From assembly GCF_900116535.1 (NCBI RefSeq), contig NZ_FPAU01000007.1, forward strand, positions 1 to 64,000: a DNA stretch of 64,000 nt, in the 5' to 3' direction. This document shows, piece by piece, positions 52,419 through 62,340 of the stretch. The notes under the pieces were generated by a model. That model was given only the letters and a program-made list of their open reading frames with translations, had not been told where the DNA came from and did no database searches. The position numbers and the translations under genes are program-made. Every line of letters starts with the position of its first letter. Positions within the stretch are counted from its first letter, which is position 1. The DNA is from Kosakonia arachidis (GTDB taxonomy: Bacteria; Pseudomonadota; Gammaproteobacteria; Enterobacterales; Enterobacteriaceae).

Positions 52419-55400
52419 CTACGCAGGCAGAACGTTGCTTACCGGTTTGCCGCGCGTCACGAACTTACGCAACGTAACGTAAAACACCGGCGTCAGGAAC
52501 AGACCAAACAGCGTCACACCCAACATACCGGAGAACACCGTGATCCCGGTGACGCCGCGTACTTCTGCTCCCGCACCGTGGCCGAGGATCAGCGGGATCG
52601 TCCCGGCAATAAAGGCGATAGAGGTCATCACAATCGGGCGTAACCGCAGGCGGCAAGCCTCCAGCGCCGCCTCCATGATACCTTTCCCCTGAATTTCGAG
52701 CTCGCGGGCAAACTCAACGATCAGAATCGCATTTTTACAGGCCAGTCCCATCAGTACGACCAGACCGACCTGCACGAACACGTTGTTATCGCCACCGGTC
52801 AGCCAGACGCCAAAAAGAGCGGACAGCATTGTCATCGGAACGATAAGGATCACCGCCAGCGGCAACGTCCAGCTTTCATACAGCGCCGCCAGCACCAGGA
52901 AAGCCAGCAGCACCGCGACCGGGAAGACAATCAGCGCCGTATTGCCCTGAGTGGCCTGCTGGAAACTCAGATCCGTCCATTCAATATTCATCCCATTTGG
53001 CAGTATCTGTTTAGACATTCCGGCCAGTTGCGTCATCGCCTGTGCAGAAGAGAGTATGCGAGGATCGGCATCGCCAATCAGATCCGCAGCCGGATAACCA
53101 TTGTAGCGGATCACCGGATCCGGTCCGTACGTGGTAGTGATCTTCACCATACTGCCAATCGGCACCATTTCGCCCTGATTATTACGGGTGCGCAAATTAG
53201 CAATGTCTTCCACGCTGTCGCGGAATGGTCCATCGGCCTGCGCCATCACGCGCCAGGTACGTCCAAACTGGTTAAAATCGTTGACATAAGACGATCCCAA
53301 ATAGGTTTGCAGCGTAGCGAAAAGATCGGTCAGTGACACACCCTGCGCTTTCGCCTTATCACGATCGACCTGCACATCCAATTGAGGAACGTTAGCCTGG
53401 TAGGTTGAGATAGGGAAATGCATCCCCGGCGTCTGCATAATCGCGCCGGACATGGTGTTGACCGCGTTTTGTAGCGCGCCATAGCCAAGACCGGCACGAT
53501 CCTGTATGTACAGTGAATAGCCAGACCCCTGACCCAGCCCTAAAATCGGCGGCGGTAAAATGGAGAAACCAAAGCCTTCCTGGATTTGCGCGATTTTAGC
53601 GTTGATCTCAGCGTTAATTTGCGCCGCAGTGTGTTTACGCTGGTCGAACGGTTTCAGGCCAAAAAAGACCGTCCCGGTATTCGGCGTATTGGTGAACTGC
53701 AGTGCATTAAGCCCAGGAAAAGCGACCGCATAATCCACGCCTTCGGTATTCATACCGATTTCGCTCATTTTACGGATCACCGCGTCGGTGCGCGCTAACG
53801 AAGAGCCTTCCGGCATTTTCACGCCGCCAATCAAATAGAGCTTATCCTGTGTCGGAATAAACCCGCCGGGTACGGCTTTAAACATGACGCCAGCAGCACA
53901 AAGCAACAGCACATAAACCACAAATACCGCACCACGTCGTCCGAGCGTTTTGCCCACCAGCCCCTGATAGCCGTTCGAGCTGCGGTGGAAAAAGCGGTTG
54001 AACGGACGGAAAAGCCACCCGAACAGACGATCGATAAGCCGGGTAGGAAAATCTTTCGGTGCGCCGTGCGGCTTTAACAGCAGGGCCGCCAGAGCCGGAG
54101 AGAGCGTCAGTGAGTTGATGGCGGAGATCACCGTTGAAATCGCGATCGTCACCGCAAACTGCTTGTAGAACTGACCGGTTACGCCAGAAAGAAACGCCAT
54201 TGGTACGAATACCGCGCACAGCACCAGCGCAATCGCGATAATTGGCCCGGAAACTTCACGCATCGCCTGATGCGCAGCCTGAAGCGGAGCAAGCCCCTCT
54301 TCGATGTTTCGCTCAACGTTTTCCACCACCACGATGGCATCGTCCACAACGATACCGATAGCCAATACCAGCCCGAACAAACTCAGGGTATTAAGCGAAA
54401 AGCCAAGCAGGTAGAGAATGCTGAACGTTCCCACGACCGATACCGGCACCGCGATCAGCGGAATAATCGACGCGCGCCAGGTTTGCAGGAACAGAATCAC
54501 CACCAACACCACCAGCACCACCGCTTCCAGCAGCGTTTGCACGACCGCGCGGATGGAATCGCGCACAAAAACCGTCGGATCGTAAGGTGCCGCCCATTTC
54601 ATATCTTCCGGGAAACGCTTAGACAGTTCGTCCATTTTGGCGCGCACCGCGTTAGACAAATCGATGGCATTCGCCCCCGGCGACTGGAAAATACCAATCC
54701 CGACCGCGTCTTTATTGTTAAGCTGGGAACGCAGCGCATAACTGCCGGAACCCATTTCTATCCGCGCCACGTCGCGCAGGCGTACCAGCGAGCCATCTTG
54801 CGCCGTTTTCAGAATAATATTGCCAAACTCCTCTTCCGTATGCAGACGACCCTGGGCGTTAATAGAGATCAGAAAATCGCTCTCTTTCGGCAGCGGCTCA
54901 GCGCCAAGTTGCCCGGCGGAAACCTGAACGTTTTGCTCCTGCATTGCCGTCACCACATCCGAGGCAGTCAACCCCCGCGCGGCCACTTTATTGGGATCCA
55001 GCCAGATGCGCATCGCATATTCGCCTGCGCCAAAAATCTGAATTTGGCCGACGCCGGGCAGACGCGCCAGTTCATCTTTCACTTTTAGCGTGGCGTAGTT
55101 ACGCATATACAGTGAATCGTATTTACCGCCGGGCGAAAACAGATGCACCACCAATGTGAGCGTCGGCGATTGTTTCTGGGTGGTGATACCCAAACGCCGC
55201 ACATCTTCCGGCAGACGCGCCTCGGCCTGTGATACCCGGTTTTGCACCTGAACCTGCGCCTGATCGGGATCGGTACCCGGACGGAAAGTGACGGTGGTCA
55301 CCAGTACACCGTCAGAGCCTGCGACAGATTTCATGTACATCATGTTCTCAACACCGTTGATCGCTTCTTCCAGCGGCGTCGCCACGGTCTCTGCAATCAC

Positions 55401-55571
55401 TTTCGGGTTGGCCCCTGGATACTCCGCTCTCACCTGCACACTTGGCGGTACGACGTCAGGATATTCGCTGACCGGCAACAGGGGGATGGCAATTAATCCT
55501 GTAATAAAAATCAGAATCGACAGCACTGCGGCGAAAATCGGCCTGTCGATAAAAAAGCGGGAAAAGTCCAT
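52419..55571 (-). CDS. oqxB: RND efflux pump OqxB
   Basis: A 1050-residue RND inner-membrane transporter with the usual 12 helices and two large periplasmic loops, starting MDFSRFFIDRPIFAAVLSILIFITG. The proton-relay Asp-Asp pair is in VLAIGIVVDDAIVVVENVERN. It matches OqxB in length, partner gene and sequence. With OqxA and TolC it exports quinolones, olaquindox, chloramphenicol and other drugs. It follows oqxA by 23 bases. Confidence 0.95.
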   Translation of the reverse strand: MDFSRFFIDRPIFAAVLSILIFITGLIAIPLLPVSEYPDVVPPSVQVRAEYPGANPKVIAETVATPLEEAINGVENMMYMKSVAGSDGVLVTTVTFRPGTDPDQAQVQVQNRVSQAEARLPEDVRRLGITTQKQSPTLTLVVHLFSPGGKYDSLYMRNYATLKVKDELARLPGVGQIQIFGAGEYAMRIWLDPNKVAARGLTASDVVTAMQEQNVQVSAGQLGAEPLPKESDFLISINAQGRLHTEEEFGNIILKTAQDGSLVRLRDVARIEMGSGSYALRSQLNNKDAVGIGIFQSPGANAIDLSNAVRAKMDELSKRFPEDMKWAAPYDPTVFVRDSIRAVVQTLLEAVVLVVLVVILFLQTWRASIIPLIAVPVSVVGTFSILYLLGFSLNTLSLFGLVLAIGIVVDDAIVVVENVERNIEEGLAPLQAAHQAMREVSGPIIAIALVLCAVFVPMAFLSGVTGQFYKQFAVTIAISTVISAINSLTLSPALAALLLKPHGAPKDFPTRLIDRLFGWLFRPFNRFFHRSSNGYQGLVGKTLGRRGAVFVVYVLLLCAAGVMFKAVPGGFIPTQDKLYLIGGVKMPEGSSLARTDAVIRKMSEIGMNTEGVDYAVAFPGLNALQFTNTPNTGTVFFGLKPFDQRKHTAAQINAEINAKIAQIQEGFGFSILPPPILGLGQGSGYSLYIQDRAGLGYGALQNAVNTMSGAIMQTPGMHFPISTYQANVPQLDVQVDRDKAKAQGVSLTDLFATLQTYLGSSYVNDFNQFGRTWRVMAQADGPFRDSVEDIANLRTRNNQGEMVPIGSMVKITTTYGPDPVIRYNGYPAADLIGDADPRILSSAQAMTQLAGMSKQILPNGMNIEWTDLSFQQATQGNTALIVFPVAVLLAFLVLAALYESWTLPLAVILIVPMTMLSALFGVWLTGGDNNVFVQVGLVVLMGLACKNAILIVEFARELEIQGKGIMEAALEACRLRLRPIVMTSIAFIAGTIPLILGHGAGAEVRGVTGITVFSGMLGVTLFGLFLTPVFYVTLRKFVTRGKPVSNVLPA

Positions 55572-55594
55572 GTGTTGGATTCTCAGGTAAGGGA

Positions 55595-56770
55595 TCAGTT
55601 GAGGGCGGTGCTGTCGGTCATGGCAACGGTTTTCGCGTTAACCGGCATACCCGGCATAAACACTTTTTGTAAACCATCGACGATGACTCTATCGCCTGGG
55701 TTTAGCCCCTGCTGCACGATGCGTAAACCATCGGCCAGACGCCCCTGAGTAATATCGCGACGCTGCGCTTTACCCTCTTTATCCACGATATAAACATATT
55801 TTCGATCCTGATCGGTCAGCACCGCTTTGTCGTCGATAAGCGTGGCTTTGAATTCAGCGCTGCCTGGCAGACGTACGCGGGCAAACAGTCCCGGCGTGAA
55901 CTGACGCTGTGCGTTATCCAACAGCGCACGCATACGGATTGTGCCGGTACTCGGTGTTAACTGATTATCAAGAAAATCCACTTTGCCCTGATGGGGGTAA
56001 CCCTGCTCGCCAACAAGGCCAATCTCAACCGGTAGCGCCAGATGATTACTGGACGCCCCTTGCCCGCTGCGGGCGAGATTTTGATAGTGCAGGTAGGTCG
56101 CCTCATCCACGTCAAAGTAGACGTAAACCGTCTTCTGCGATACCAACGTGGTGAGCACGCTGGCACTGTCACCCGCAGTGACCAGATTACCGCTGGTGAT
56201 CAACGCGCGACTGGCGCGACCATCAATAGGTGCGGTGACTTTAGTGAAATCCAGGTTAAGTTGCGCGGCATCAACCGCCGCCTGCGCGGCGCGAATGTCG
56301 GCCTGCGCCTGGGCGGCGGCCGAACGGCGCTGCTCCCACTCTTCACGGGAGACCAGGTTGGTATTGATTAATTTATCGGTACGGTTAGCCTCACTTTGCG
56401 CCAGGCTGGCCTGCGTTTTGGCTCTCGCCAATGTCGCCTGAGCCTGTTCCAGCGCAGCGCGATAGGTTCTGTCATCAATGGTGAACAGCACCTCGCCCTT
56501 TTTCACCTCCTGGCCGTCGGTGTAATTCACTTTATCGATATAGCCAGAGACGCGGGGGCGTAGCTGAACACTTTCCACCGCTTCAATCCGACCGTTAAAG
56601 CTGTCCCACTGACTAATGGATTTTACCACCACGTTAGCAGCGCTGACGGCGGGAGCTTGTGGTGCGGCATTTTGCGCGACACTGTTATCGCACCCGACGA
56701 GCAGTATGGAGAGTAGCATCGCACCCAGCGCATTCAGATGAAAGTTAACCCAAGGTTTTGGCAGGCTCAT
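55595..56770 (-). CDS. oqxA: RND efflux membrane-fusion lipoprotein OqxA
   Basis: A 391-residue periplasmic adaptor with a lipoprotein signal ending in LVGC (Cys27), then the barrel/lipoyl/hairpin order of MFPs: VQLRPRVSGYIDKVNYTDGQEVKKGEVLFTIDD, the coiled-coil hairpin around residues 105-170, and APIDGRASRAL. Sequence is very close to Klebsiella OqxA as I know it. Transcribed away from rarA, with regulatory repeats in between. Gene pair with oqxB. Confidence 0.95.
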   Translation of the reverse strand: MSLPKPWVNFHLNALGAMLLSILLVGCDNSVAQNAAPQAPAVSAANVVVKSISQWDSFNGRIEAVESVQLRPRVSGYIDKVNYTDGQEVKKGEVLFTIDDRTYRAALEQAQATLARAKTQASLAQSEANRTDKLINTNLVSREEWEQRRSAAAQAQADIRAAQAAVDAAQLNLDFTKVTAPIDGRASRALITSGNLVTAGDSASVLTTLVSQKTVYVYFDVDEATYLHYQNLARSGQGASSNHLALPVEIGLVGEQGYPHQGKVDFLDNQLTPSTGTIRMRALLDNAQRQFTPGLFARVRLPGSAEFKATLIDDKAVLTDQDRKYVYIVDKEGKAQRRDITQGRLADGLRIVQQGLNPGDRVIVDGLQKVFMPGMPVNAKTVAMTDSTALN

Positions 56771-56933
56771 TATTTTTATTCCGCTAATTGTAGCCGCCGG
56801 GCAAGACGCAGCGGGAGACGCCGCGCCACTTCCTTTGTCCGGGCTGGCTTAAGGTCATTTGTGTCGTTCATCGCCACAAAACTGTAACAGTTTCAAATAC
56901 ACTATCGCGGCGATTGTAGGAAGGCGCTTAATT

Positions 56934-56958
56934 AAGTGCAAGAATAATTGTTGCACTT
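56934..56958. promoter_or_regulatory. 8-bp inverted repeat in the oqxA-rarA gap
   Basis: AAGTGCAA (56934-56941) and TTGCACTT (56951-56958) are perfect complements with a 9-base spacer, in the 333-base divergent gap between oqxA and rarA. A candidate OqxR or RarA binding site. Confidence 0.5.
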
Positions 56959-57005
56959 TATGTGCTATTTGCATCAACGGTAAATAACCCGTTTCGAACA
57001 GGGAT

Positions 57006-57064
57006 TTAAATGCAACAATAAAACTTGCAATTAATGCAAAAGCGGGCCACCTTAAATGCAACAA
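57006..57064. repeat. TTAAATGCAACAA direct repeat in the oqxA-rarA gap
   Basis: The 13-mer TTAAATGCAACAA occurs at 57006-57018 and again at 57052-57064, 46 bases apart, in the same orientation just upstream of rarA. Tandem spacing close to four helical turns suggests binding of a regulator to the rarA promoter. Confidence 0.55.
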
Positions 57065-57103
57065 ACAAAGATGCTTTTTAATAAGCCTGCGTGGAGAAAC
57101 AAG

Positions 57104-57466
57104 ATGAATACTGGCGCATTTATGCACGATTTACTCGACTGGATCGACAACAACCTTGAAAGCCGTCTGGACATTGACACTGTATCCAGACGAGCCGGCT
57201 ATTCGAAATGGCACCTCCAGCGGATATTTAAAGAACATACAGGCTATCGCCTCGCCGAGTATATTCGCGCGCAAAAGCTGCAAAAATCGGTCGAGCGCTT
57301 AGCCCACAGCGACGAGCCAATTTTGAACGTGGCCATCGCGCTGGGCTTTGACTCCCAGCAGTCCTTCAACCGCAGCTTCAAGCGTCAGTATGGCCAGGCA
57401 CCCGGCGCGTGGCGCCGTAGTATCGGCTACCCTAAAGGTACACCTGTGCGCCAGCAGTCAACATAA
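57104..57466 (+). CDS. rarA: AraC/XylS-type activator RarA
   Basis: 120 residues from the ATG at 57104 (MNTGAFMHDLLDW), with GGAG upstream. A stand-alone AraC DNA-binding domain of the MarA/SoxS/RamA group: IDTVSRRAGYSKWHLQRIFKEHTG and ILNVAIALGFDSQQSFNRSFKRQYGQAPGAWRR. RarA is known to activate oqxAB and acrAB. Divergent from oqxA across the repeat-bearing gap. Confidence 0.92.
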   Translation: MNTGAFMHDLLDWIDNNLESRLDIDTVSRRAGYSKWHLQRIFKEHTGYRLAEYIRAQKLQKSVERLAHSDEPILNVAIALGFDSQQSFNRSFKRQYGQAPGAWRRSIGYPKGTPVRQQST

Positions 57467-57600
57467 TGATGGGTCGGGGTTTCAGTTCAGGGAAATCGTC
57501 GGTCTGACAGTTGCGGGCCAATAATATGATGGTCAGGCCGCCCGGTGTGTCCGGTTTGACGTTTCATTAAAATCGCCGCTTTCTCCGGTATTCCTTTTGC

Positions 57601-58932
57601 TCATGGTGCATCCGTCACGGGAAAGGGGATCCAGTTTTTTGCGCAATCAGCAGGCGCACTCGATCGCTGTAATGATGCTTCCCCCGGAGGAACAGGTGAA
57701 ACGCCGCCTGGACCTATGAGGAGCTGCGCCGATTCGATTAGCCAGCGTGCCGCATTGCTGAAATAGACGCCGTCCAGGGCAAAATGCAAAGTATGAGCGG
57801 CGTCATAGCCGCGTAACACCAACTGGCCGGTTTCGCCGGCGATGTGACTTAGGGAGATATCACGGTAGACAGGAATGTTGCTACCGCTCGCGTGAACATC
57901 GTATCGCGTATCAAAGTCGAGTGGCCGACGATTCCCCCGCATACAAACATCTTCGTAGCGGATATCGCTGACAATTCCGCCCCGGCTGATGTCACTTTTG
58001 ATGCGCAGCCCTGAGGTCGTACCGTCAAGCGTCAAACCACGCACCCGAATATTGCTGACACCGCCCACCGTCTCGCTACCAATGGACATCCCGTGTCCCC
58101 AATAAAAATGGTTGTCTACTAACAGCACATGACGCGTAGGCCCACCAGCGCCAGCTTTAATCGCCACATTGTCGTCACCGGTTCTGATGAAGCTGTGCGC
58201 AATCAGGATATTCTGCGACGAAATAGGATCAATGCCGTCGGTATTACGGGCATTCGCCGGTGTATCAATACGTACGCCCCAGAAAGTTGCACCCCGGGCA
58301 TTTTTCAGGGTGACATGGAAGCCTGGTGAATTTCGCAACGTAATCCCGTGAAAAATAATATTTGAGCCATCGTCTATTTCGATCAAGCGAGGCACATTCT
58401 GCGCCGCGCCTTCAGTCTGTGCACGGCGAGCCAGCTGCCACCATGATTCATCCTCTCCTTTCATCAGCTTACCGCCCTGCCCATCAATAACCCCTTCCCC
58501 GACAATGCCTCCACCGTCGGTGTTCTTAAAAAGAATAAAAGGCCGGCAGCCATTCCCCTTATGATCGAGAGTTCCACAATGCCCATTTTCGTCGTAAATA
58601 CGTGGGTCAGTATTGGCTGCCAGTAGTGCCCCATGCGAAATCCAGAGCGTAACGCCAGATTTCATTGTCAAAGGTCCACTGGAGAAACGACCAGCAAGGA
58701 GTTGTAAGGCCTCACCCTGTGGGCAGTTATCAATAGCAGACTGGAGTCGTTGGGTATCGTCTCCTGATGAATAAACCTGCCGGGGAACCAGTCTTGCGCA
58801 GATATGCGCAGGCAGCACAGGCTCAGGCAAATCAGGGCTATCATGGGCCAATGCCGTCACGCTGAACGCTGATACCAGGACGGCTAACATGCCAGCAATT
58901 ATTACTTTCAGATGACAGCGAAGAATAGACAT
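57601..58932 (-). CDS. secreted glycoside hydrolase family 28 (polygalacturonase-like)
   Basis: A 443-residue protein with a signal peptide (cleavage after about residue 29, ALA). The GH28 beta-helix motifs are in order: NTDG (ARNTDGIDP), GDD (RTGDDNVAIKAG), GHG (WGHGMSIGSE) and RIK (LRIKSD), supplying the catalytic Asp residues and the substrate Arg/Lys. It hydrolyses polygalacturonan or a related uronide. Single gene. Pectin use is variable among these genera, so it may be niche-related. The start at 58932 is the first ATG of the signal sequence. Confidence 0.9.
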   Translation of the reverse strand: MSILRCHLKVIIAGMLAVLVSAFSVTALAHDSPDLPEPVLPAHICARLVPRQVYSSGDDTQRLQSAIDNCPQGEALQLLAGRFSSGPLTMKSGVTLWISHGALLAANTDPRIYDENGHCGTLDHKGNGCRPFILFKNTDGGGIVGEGVIDGQGGKLMKGEDESWWQLARRAQTEGAAQNVPRLIEIDDGSNIIFHGITLRNSPGFHVTLKNARGATFWGVRIDTPANARNTDGIDPISSQNILIAHSFIRTGDDNVAIKAGAGGPTRHVLLVDNHFYWGHGMSIGSETVGGVSNIRVRGLTLDGTTSGLRIKSDISRGGIVSDIRYEDVCMRGNRRPLDFDTRYDVHASGSNIPVYRDISLSHIAGETGQLVLRGYDAAHTLHFALDGVYFSNAARWLIESAQLLIGPGGVSPVPPGEASLQRSSAPADCAKNWIPFPVTDAP

Positions 58933-59191
58933 AATGATCCTGATAACAGAATTTTTTGAAATAGTGTAGCGTCGACACGAGAAAAAAATGTGGCAAATGT
59001 ATATTCAGTTGAAGTGGCGTTTATGTTCGTTGAGAAAAAAAAGATATAATTTTTCGTTTCTTCATTTTTAGCACCGTTAGTGAACATAACATAAATTAAA
59101 TCGTGCTGACTTTAAGAAGTCATACTGTTTTTCATTGTGCTTTCCTTTTTATTTTATGTAAAAGGAGAACTGTTTATGCTTACTCATCGCT

Positions 59192-59557
59192 TCACGGTTT
59201 TGTAAAGACCCGTCCTGATATTGCATCAAGGGCATTAACGGCATGCTTAACCTCTTCGAAATCATGATAAAACTGATTATTTAACGGCATGTGTTTCAGG
59301 ATCCCAAGACAATAGTTCAGCGCGTTTAACGCATTGTGTATCGGGTAAAGACAAAGCATGGCGTTACTGTTCAGACTGGACCTGGTTAACAGGCGAATAT
59401 CCTGTTCAATACCGGCCTTGATAACCTCCAGTTTAACGTGCAGCAAACGCAAGGTATCAGGCTCTTCGGGTTCCAGCATCAACACGTTAATCAACCCAAT
59501 GGCTTCTTTAAAGTTTTTAATGATGGAGTTAATAAAATTACGCGCTTCAGATTCCAT
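59192..59557 (-). CDS. protein of unknown function, all-helical
   Basis: 121 residues from the ATG at 59557 (MESEARNFINSIIKNFKEA), preceded by GGAG; the frame opens upstream to 59596. Helix-rich and soluble, with no signal peptide and no motif that I recognise (LNVLMLEPEEPDTLRLLHVKLEVIKAGIEQDIRLL in outline). It is isolated by AT-rich gaps on both sides and has no obvious partner. Confidence 0.6.
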   Translation of the reverse strand: MESEARNFINSIIKNFKEAIGLINVLMLEPEEPDTLRLLHVKLEVIKAGIEQDIRLLTRSSLNSNAMLCLYPIHNALNALNYCLGILKHMPLNNQFYHDFEEVKHAVNALDAISGRVFTKP

Positions 59558-60113
59558 GTTCGCTCCGTAAATAGTCATTAATGCCTTCACTGTCATCGGG
59601 TATCATTGATGTTTTTAGCTGCAGGCATGCAAAAGTAAACAGAATTGCAATATAAGTAAAAAAACAGCCGGGAAGTTACCTGCCGACGTTCTCATTTTTA
59701 TTAGATAATTTTAACGCTATAAAAGTAAACTTTACTGCAATAACTTCGTTAAATATCGTTAGCGATATAGTGATAAATGACTTCAGTGAGATAAAAAATG
59801 GATATCACATGCGCCTGGAGATAATGGCTAACAAAATATAATGAAGTTATGTCGATCCGTTTTACCTGTGAGAACACCAAGACGCTGTAATGGGAATCAG
59901 ATAAGGATGAATCGTCGTTAACTTTCAGCGCTTGAATTATCGGGTTTGATATCGCCGCCAGACGACCCTGTCGGATTGAATAATCGTGATAAAATATTTC
60001 TTCCGTACCGCATATGCATCCAAAACGTTAATCGAGTCGACCTGAATTATCTGTGACGCGAAAACGCTTATCCGCACGGACGCTGAATCGCCTGGCAGCG
60101 CAGCAACGGTCAC
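59558..60113. other. AT-rich intergenic stretch
   Basis: About 560 bases between the helical unknown gene and the chorismate mutase gene. No supported frame, hairpin with T-run or repeat was found. Confidence 0.5.
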
Positions 60114-60647
60114 CTACTCAGCACGCTGAATAAAGCGCATGGTATCCAGTAGATTATCTTTCTCTGCTTCCGTCAGGTTCGGGGAGGCGGTTTTCTCAGC
60201 CAACCAGGCCCGCTCTGAATAAGAGAGATGACCTGTGCGAAGTCGCTGGCTGATCATCATAAGCAGATGTTTGTCCAGTTCATTGATACGCTGTCTGATT
60301 CCGTCAAGACAACGGTCAGTGACAGATAAATCGGGTTGAGCAAACCCGTCGGCCAGATAGCGATACTGTATCGCTTTTCCCGCATTCATTAACGCACTGA
60401 TGAACGGCTCCACCGACTGCGGTTCAAGCCCGGCCTCATGCGCAGTATTCCGCGCCGCCGACAGCACTTTTTCTTCCCGCGCTAAATCCTCCACAGGTAA
60501 ATGATACTTCGCCTTGTAGGCCGCAACATCTCTCATTATCTGCATTCGTTCGGTCAAGATTAACGAAAGGGCATTAAGACAAATGGAAGCAGAGGCTCCC
60601 GCAAAAACGCTTCCGGACATGAGTAGATTTGATGCAAAAATCTTCAT
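60114..60647 (-). CDS. periplasmic chorismate mutase, AroQ gamma type
   Basis: A 177-residue protein with a short signal peptide (1-20, cleavage near ASA). All-helical AroQ-gamma fold with the TERMQIMRDVAAYKAKYHLPVEDLAREEKVL region (active-site Arg and Lys) and the long C-terminal half with a LDKHLLMMISQRL segment. Members rearrange chorismate to prephenate in the periplasm; the biological role is uncertain. Found in Salmonella, Yersinia and Klebsiella. Stands alone. Confidence 0.82.
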   Translation of the reverse strand: MKIFASNLLMSGSVFAGASASICLNALSLILTERMQIMRDVAAYKAKYHLPVEDLAREEKVLSAARNTAHEAGLEPQSVEPFISALMNAGKAIQYRYLADGFAQPDLSVTDRCLDGIRQRINELDKHLLMMISQRLRTGHLSYSERAWLAEKTASPNLTEAEKDNLLDTMRFIQRAE

Positions 60648-61211
60648 AACCAGCCCTCAAAGAAAGGTGAGACACTTAATTTACATGCGCGATTATAACT
60701 AAAAATTACTATTTCGTTTCTGGATGTAAGAACCTGGCTATAAGCAAAACCAGCTTTGCGTCGCGCTTGTTATCTCGCAGCACTTACGGATCCAGCGCTG
60801 GCGGCTAGCAAGCTCTCTTTTCAGGTACCCCTTACGCGATTAACACGGGCTGAACAAAGGCGCCTGCGGAATAATTACCAAACCAAGGTTCTGCACACAT
60901 CATTCACTTTTCATTAATTTAATTACGTTATTATTTCATCAAAGCGGCTTTAGGTAAGGAAATGTAACACGCTGATATCCATGTAGATTCATTGGCACTC
61001 CGCAAGTCTTGTAAGAGGCTGCGATTGAAATGTGGAAAAAACGTTAGCAGGCCTTTCGTGCTGGGGCGATCCGCCGTTTTATGATGACAAAAGCGGGGCG
61101 CGTCAGGAGAGGTATTCGCATTTTCTAAACTAACGCCTCGGATTATTCTGTTTTGTTTGTTATGCCTGAGAGGGTATACCTTGCCGGGAATCCATTTCCA
61201 GGCAGGCAGAC
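60648..61211. other. intergenic stretch upstream of the RidA-led operon
   Basis: About 560 bases. It must hold the chorismate mutase promoter and the RidA promoter. A minus frame at 60931-61221 is without support. I see no other feature. Confidence 0.5.
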
Positions 61212-61646
61212 ATGAGCACACATACCCGCATTCGCAAATTCAATACGAAAGACACTTACCCAAATCAGTCACTTGATAACGATCTTTGCCAGGCGGTACG
61301 TGCAGGCAATACCGTGTACGTGCGCGGCCAGATTGGTACTGATTTCGAAGGCAACCTGGTGGGTCTTGGCGATCCGGCGGCGCAGGCCGAGCAAGCGATG
61401 AAGAACGTTAAACAACTGCTGGAAGAAGCAGGCAGCGATCTGTCACACATCGTTAAAACGACCACCTATATCATCGACCCTCGCTATCGTGAGCCGGTTT
61501 ATCAAGTGGTTGGCAAATGGCTGAAGGGTGTATTCCCGATCTCAACCGGGCTGGTGATTTCTGCACTTGGTCAGCCGCAATGGCTGATGGAAATTGATGT
61601 TATCGCGGTGATTCCGGACGAATGGCAGCCGCAATCAGGAGCATAA
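61212..61646 (+). CDS. RidA-family (reactive-intermediate deaminase-like) protein
   Basis: A 144-residue YjgF/RidA-type barrel protein: AVRAGNTVYVRGQIGTDFEG, AEQAMKNVKQLLEEAGSDLSHIVKTTTYI and PVYQVVGKWLKGVFPISTGLVISALGQPQWLMEIDVIAVIP. RidA hydrolyses reactive imines from PLP or amino acid oxidase reactions. Four bases from the DUF1028 gene, and the first gene of a four-gene or longer operon with a deacylase and an ABC transporter, so probably specialised for that catabolic route. Confidence 0.88.
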   Translation: MSTHTRIRKFNTKDTYPNQSLDNDLCQAVRAGNTVYVRGQIGTDFEGNLVGLGDPAAQAEQAMKNVKQLLEEAGSDLSHIVKTTTYIIDPRYREPVYQVVGKWLKGVFPISTGLVISALGQPQWLMEIDVIAVIPDEWQPQSGA

Positions 61647-61650
61647 AGTC

Positions 61651-62325
61651 ATGACGTTATCGATTATCGGACGCTGCGCGCTAACCGGCCAGATTGGCAT
61701 TGCTATCAGCTCTTCCAGCATCGCCGTTGGCGCACGCTGCCCCTGGCTGCGCAGCAAGGTCGGCGCCGTATCAACGCAAAACATCACCTTACCGGCGCTG
61801 GGGCCGCATATTCTTGATCGGTTACAGCAAGGCGACTCTGCCGAAACCGCACTGCAGTTCGGGCTTGGCACAGACGACTACTTCATGTACCGACAGGTAA
61901 CCGTGCTGACGGCAGAAGGGAAAAGCGCGTTCTACAGCGGTGAAAAGACGTTAGGTGTCAACAACGCACTATGCGGGGAGAACTGCGTAGCAGCGGGTAA
62001 TCTGCTGGCAAATGCGGATGTCATTAGCGCGATGGTCAACGCCTTCGAACAACAATCCGGGCATCTTGCTGACAGGCTGATTGCTGCGCTGCAAGCAGGC
62101 CTGCAAGCTGGCGGGGAAGCTGGCCCGGTGCATTCGGCGGCGCTGTCGATAGTCGATTCGCCCGTCTGGCCGATCGTTGACTTGCGCGTCGACTGGACCG
62201 ACGCCGATCCGATTGATGAACTTAGTCAGCTTTGGCACGCCTATAAACCCCAGATGCAGGACTATTTAACCCGCGCGATCGATCCCCGCAGTGCACCGGG
62301 TTACGGCGTGCCGGGTGATGAGTAA
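61651..62325 (+). CDS. DUF1028-family (Ntn-hydrolase-like) protein
   Basis: A 224-residue protein of the DUF1028 family: MTLSIIGRCALTGQIGIAISSSSIAVGARCPWLRSKVGAVSTQ at the start (seen in blocks), then ILDRLQQGDSAETAL. DUF1028 proteins have an Ntn-hydrolase-like fold, often N-terminal nucleophile, but their substrates are largely unknown. It lies between RidA and an M20 deacylase gene, an arrangement I recall as recurrent. Eight bases separate it from... the deacylase start is 15 bases downstream. Confidence 0.8.
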   Translation: MTLSIIGRCALTGQIGIAISSSSIAVGARCPWLRSKVGAVSTQNITLPALGPHILDRLQQGDSAETALQFGLGTDDYFMYRQVTVLTAEGKSAFYSGEKTLGVNNALCGENCVAAGNLLANADVISAMVNAFEQQSGHLADRLIAALQAGLQAGGEAGPVHSAALSIVDSPVWPIVDLRVDWTDADPIDELSQLWHAYKPQMQDYLTRAIDPRSAPGYGVPGDE

Positions 62326-62340
62326 CCGCGAGGATATCCG

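Noticed and set aside
54270-55088. A 272-codon plus-strand frame within oqxB
   Set aside because: Antisense to a clear RND pump gene; composition is His/Arg/Gln-rich and no domain is visible.
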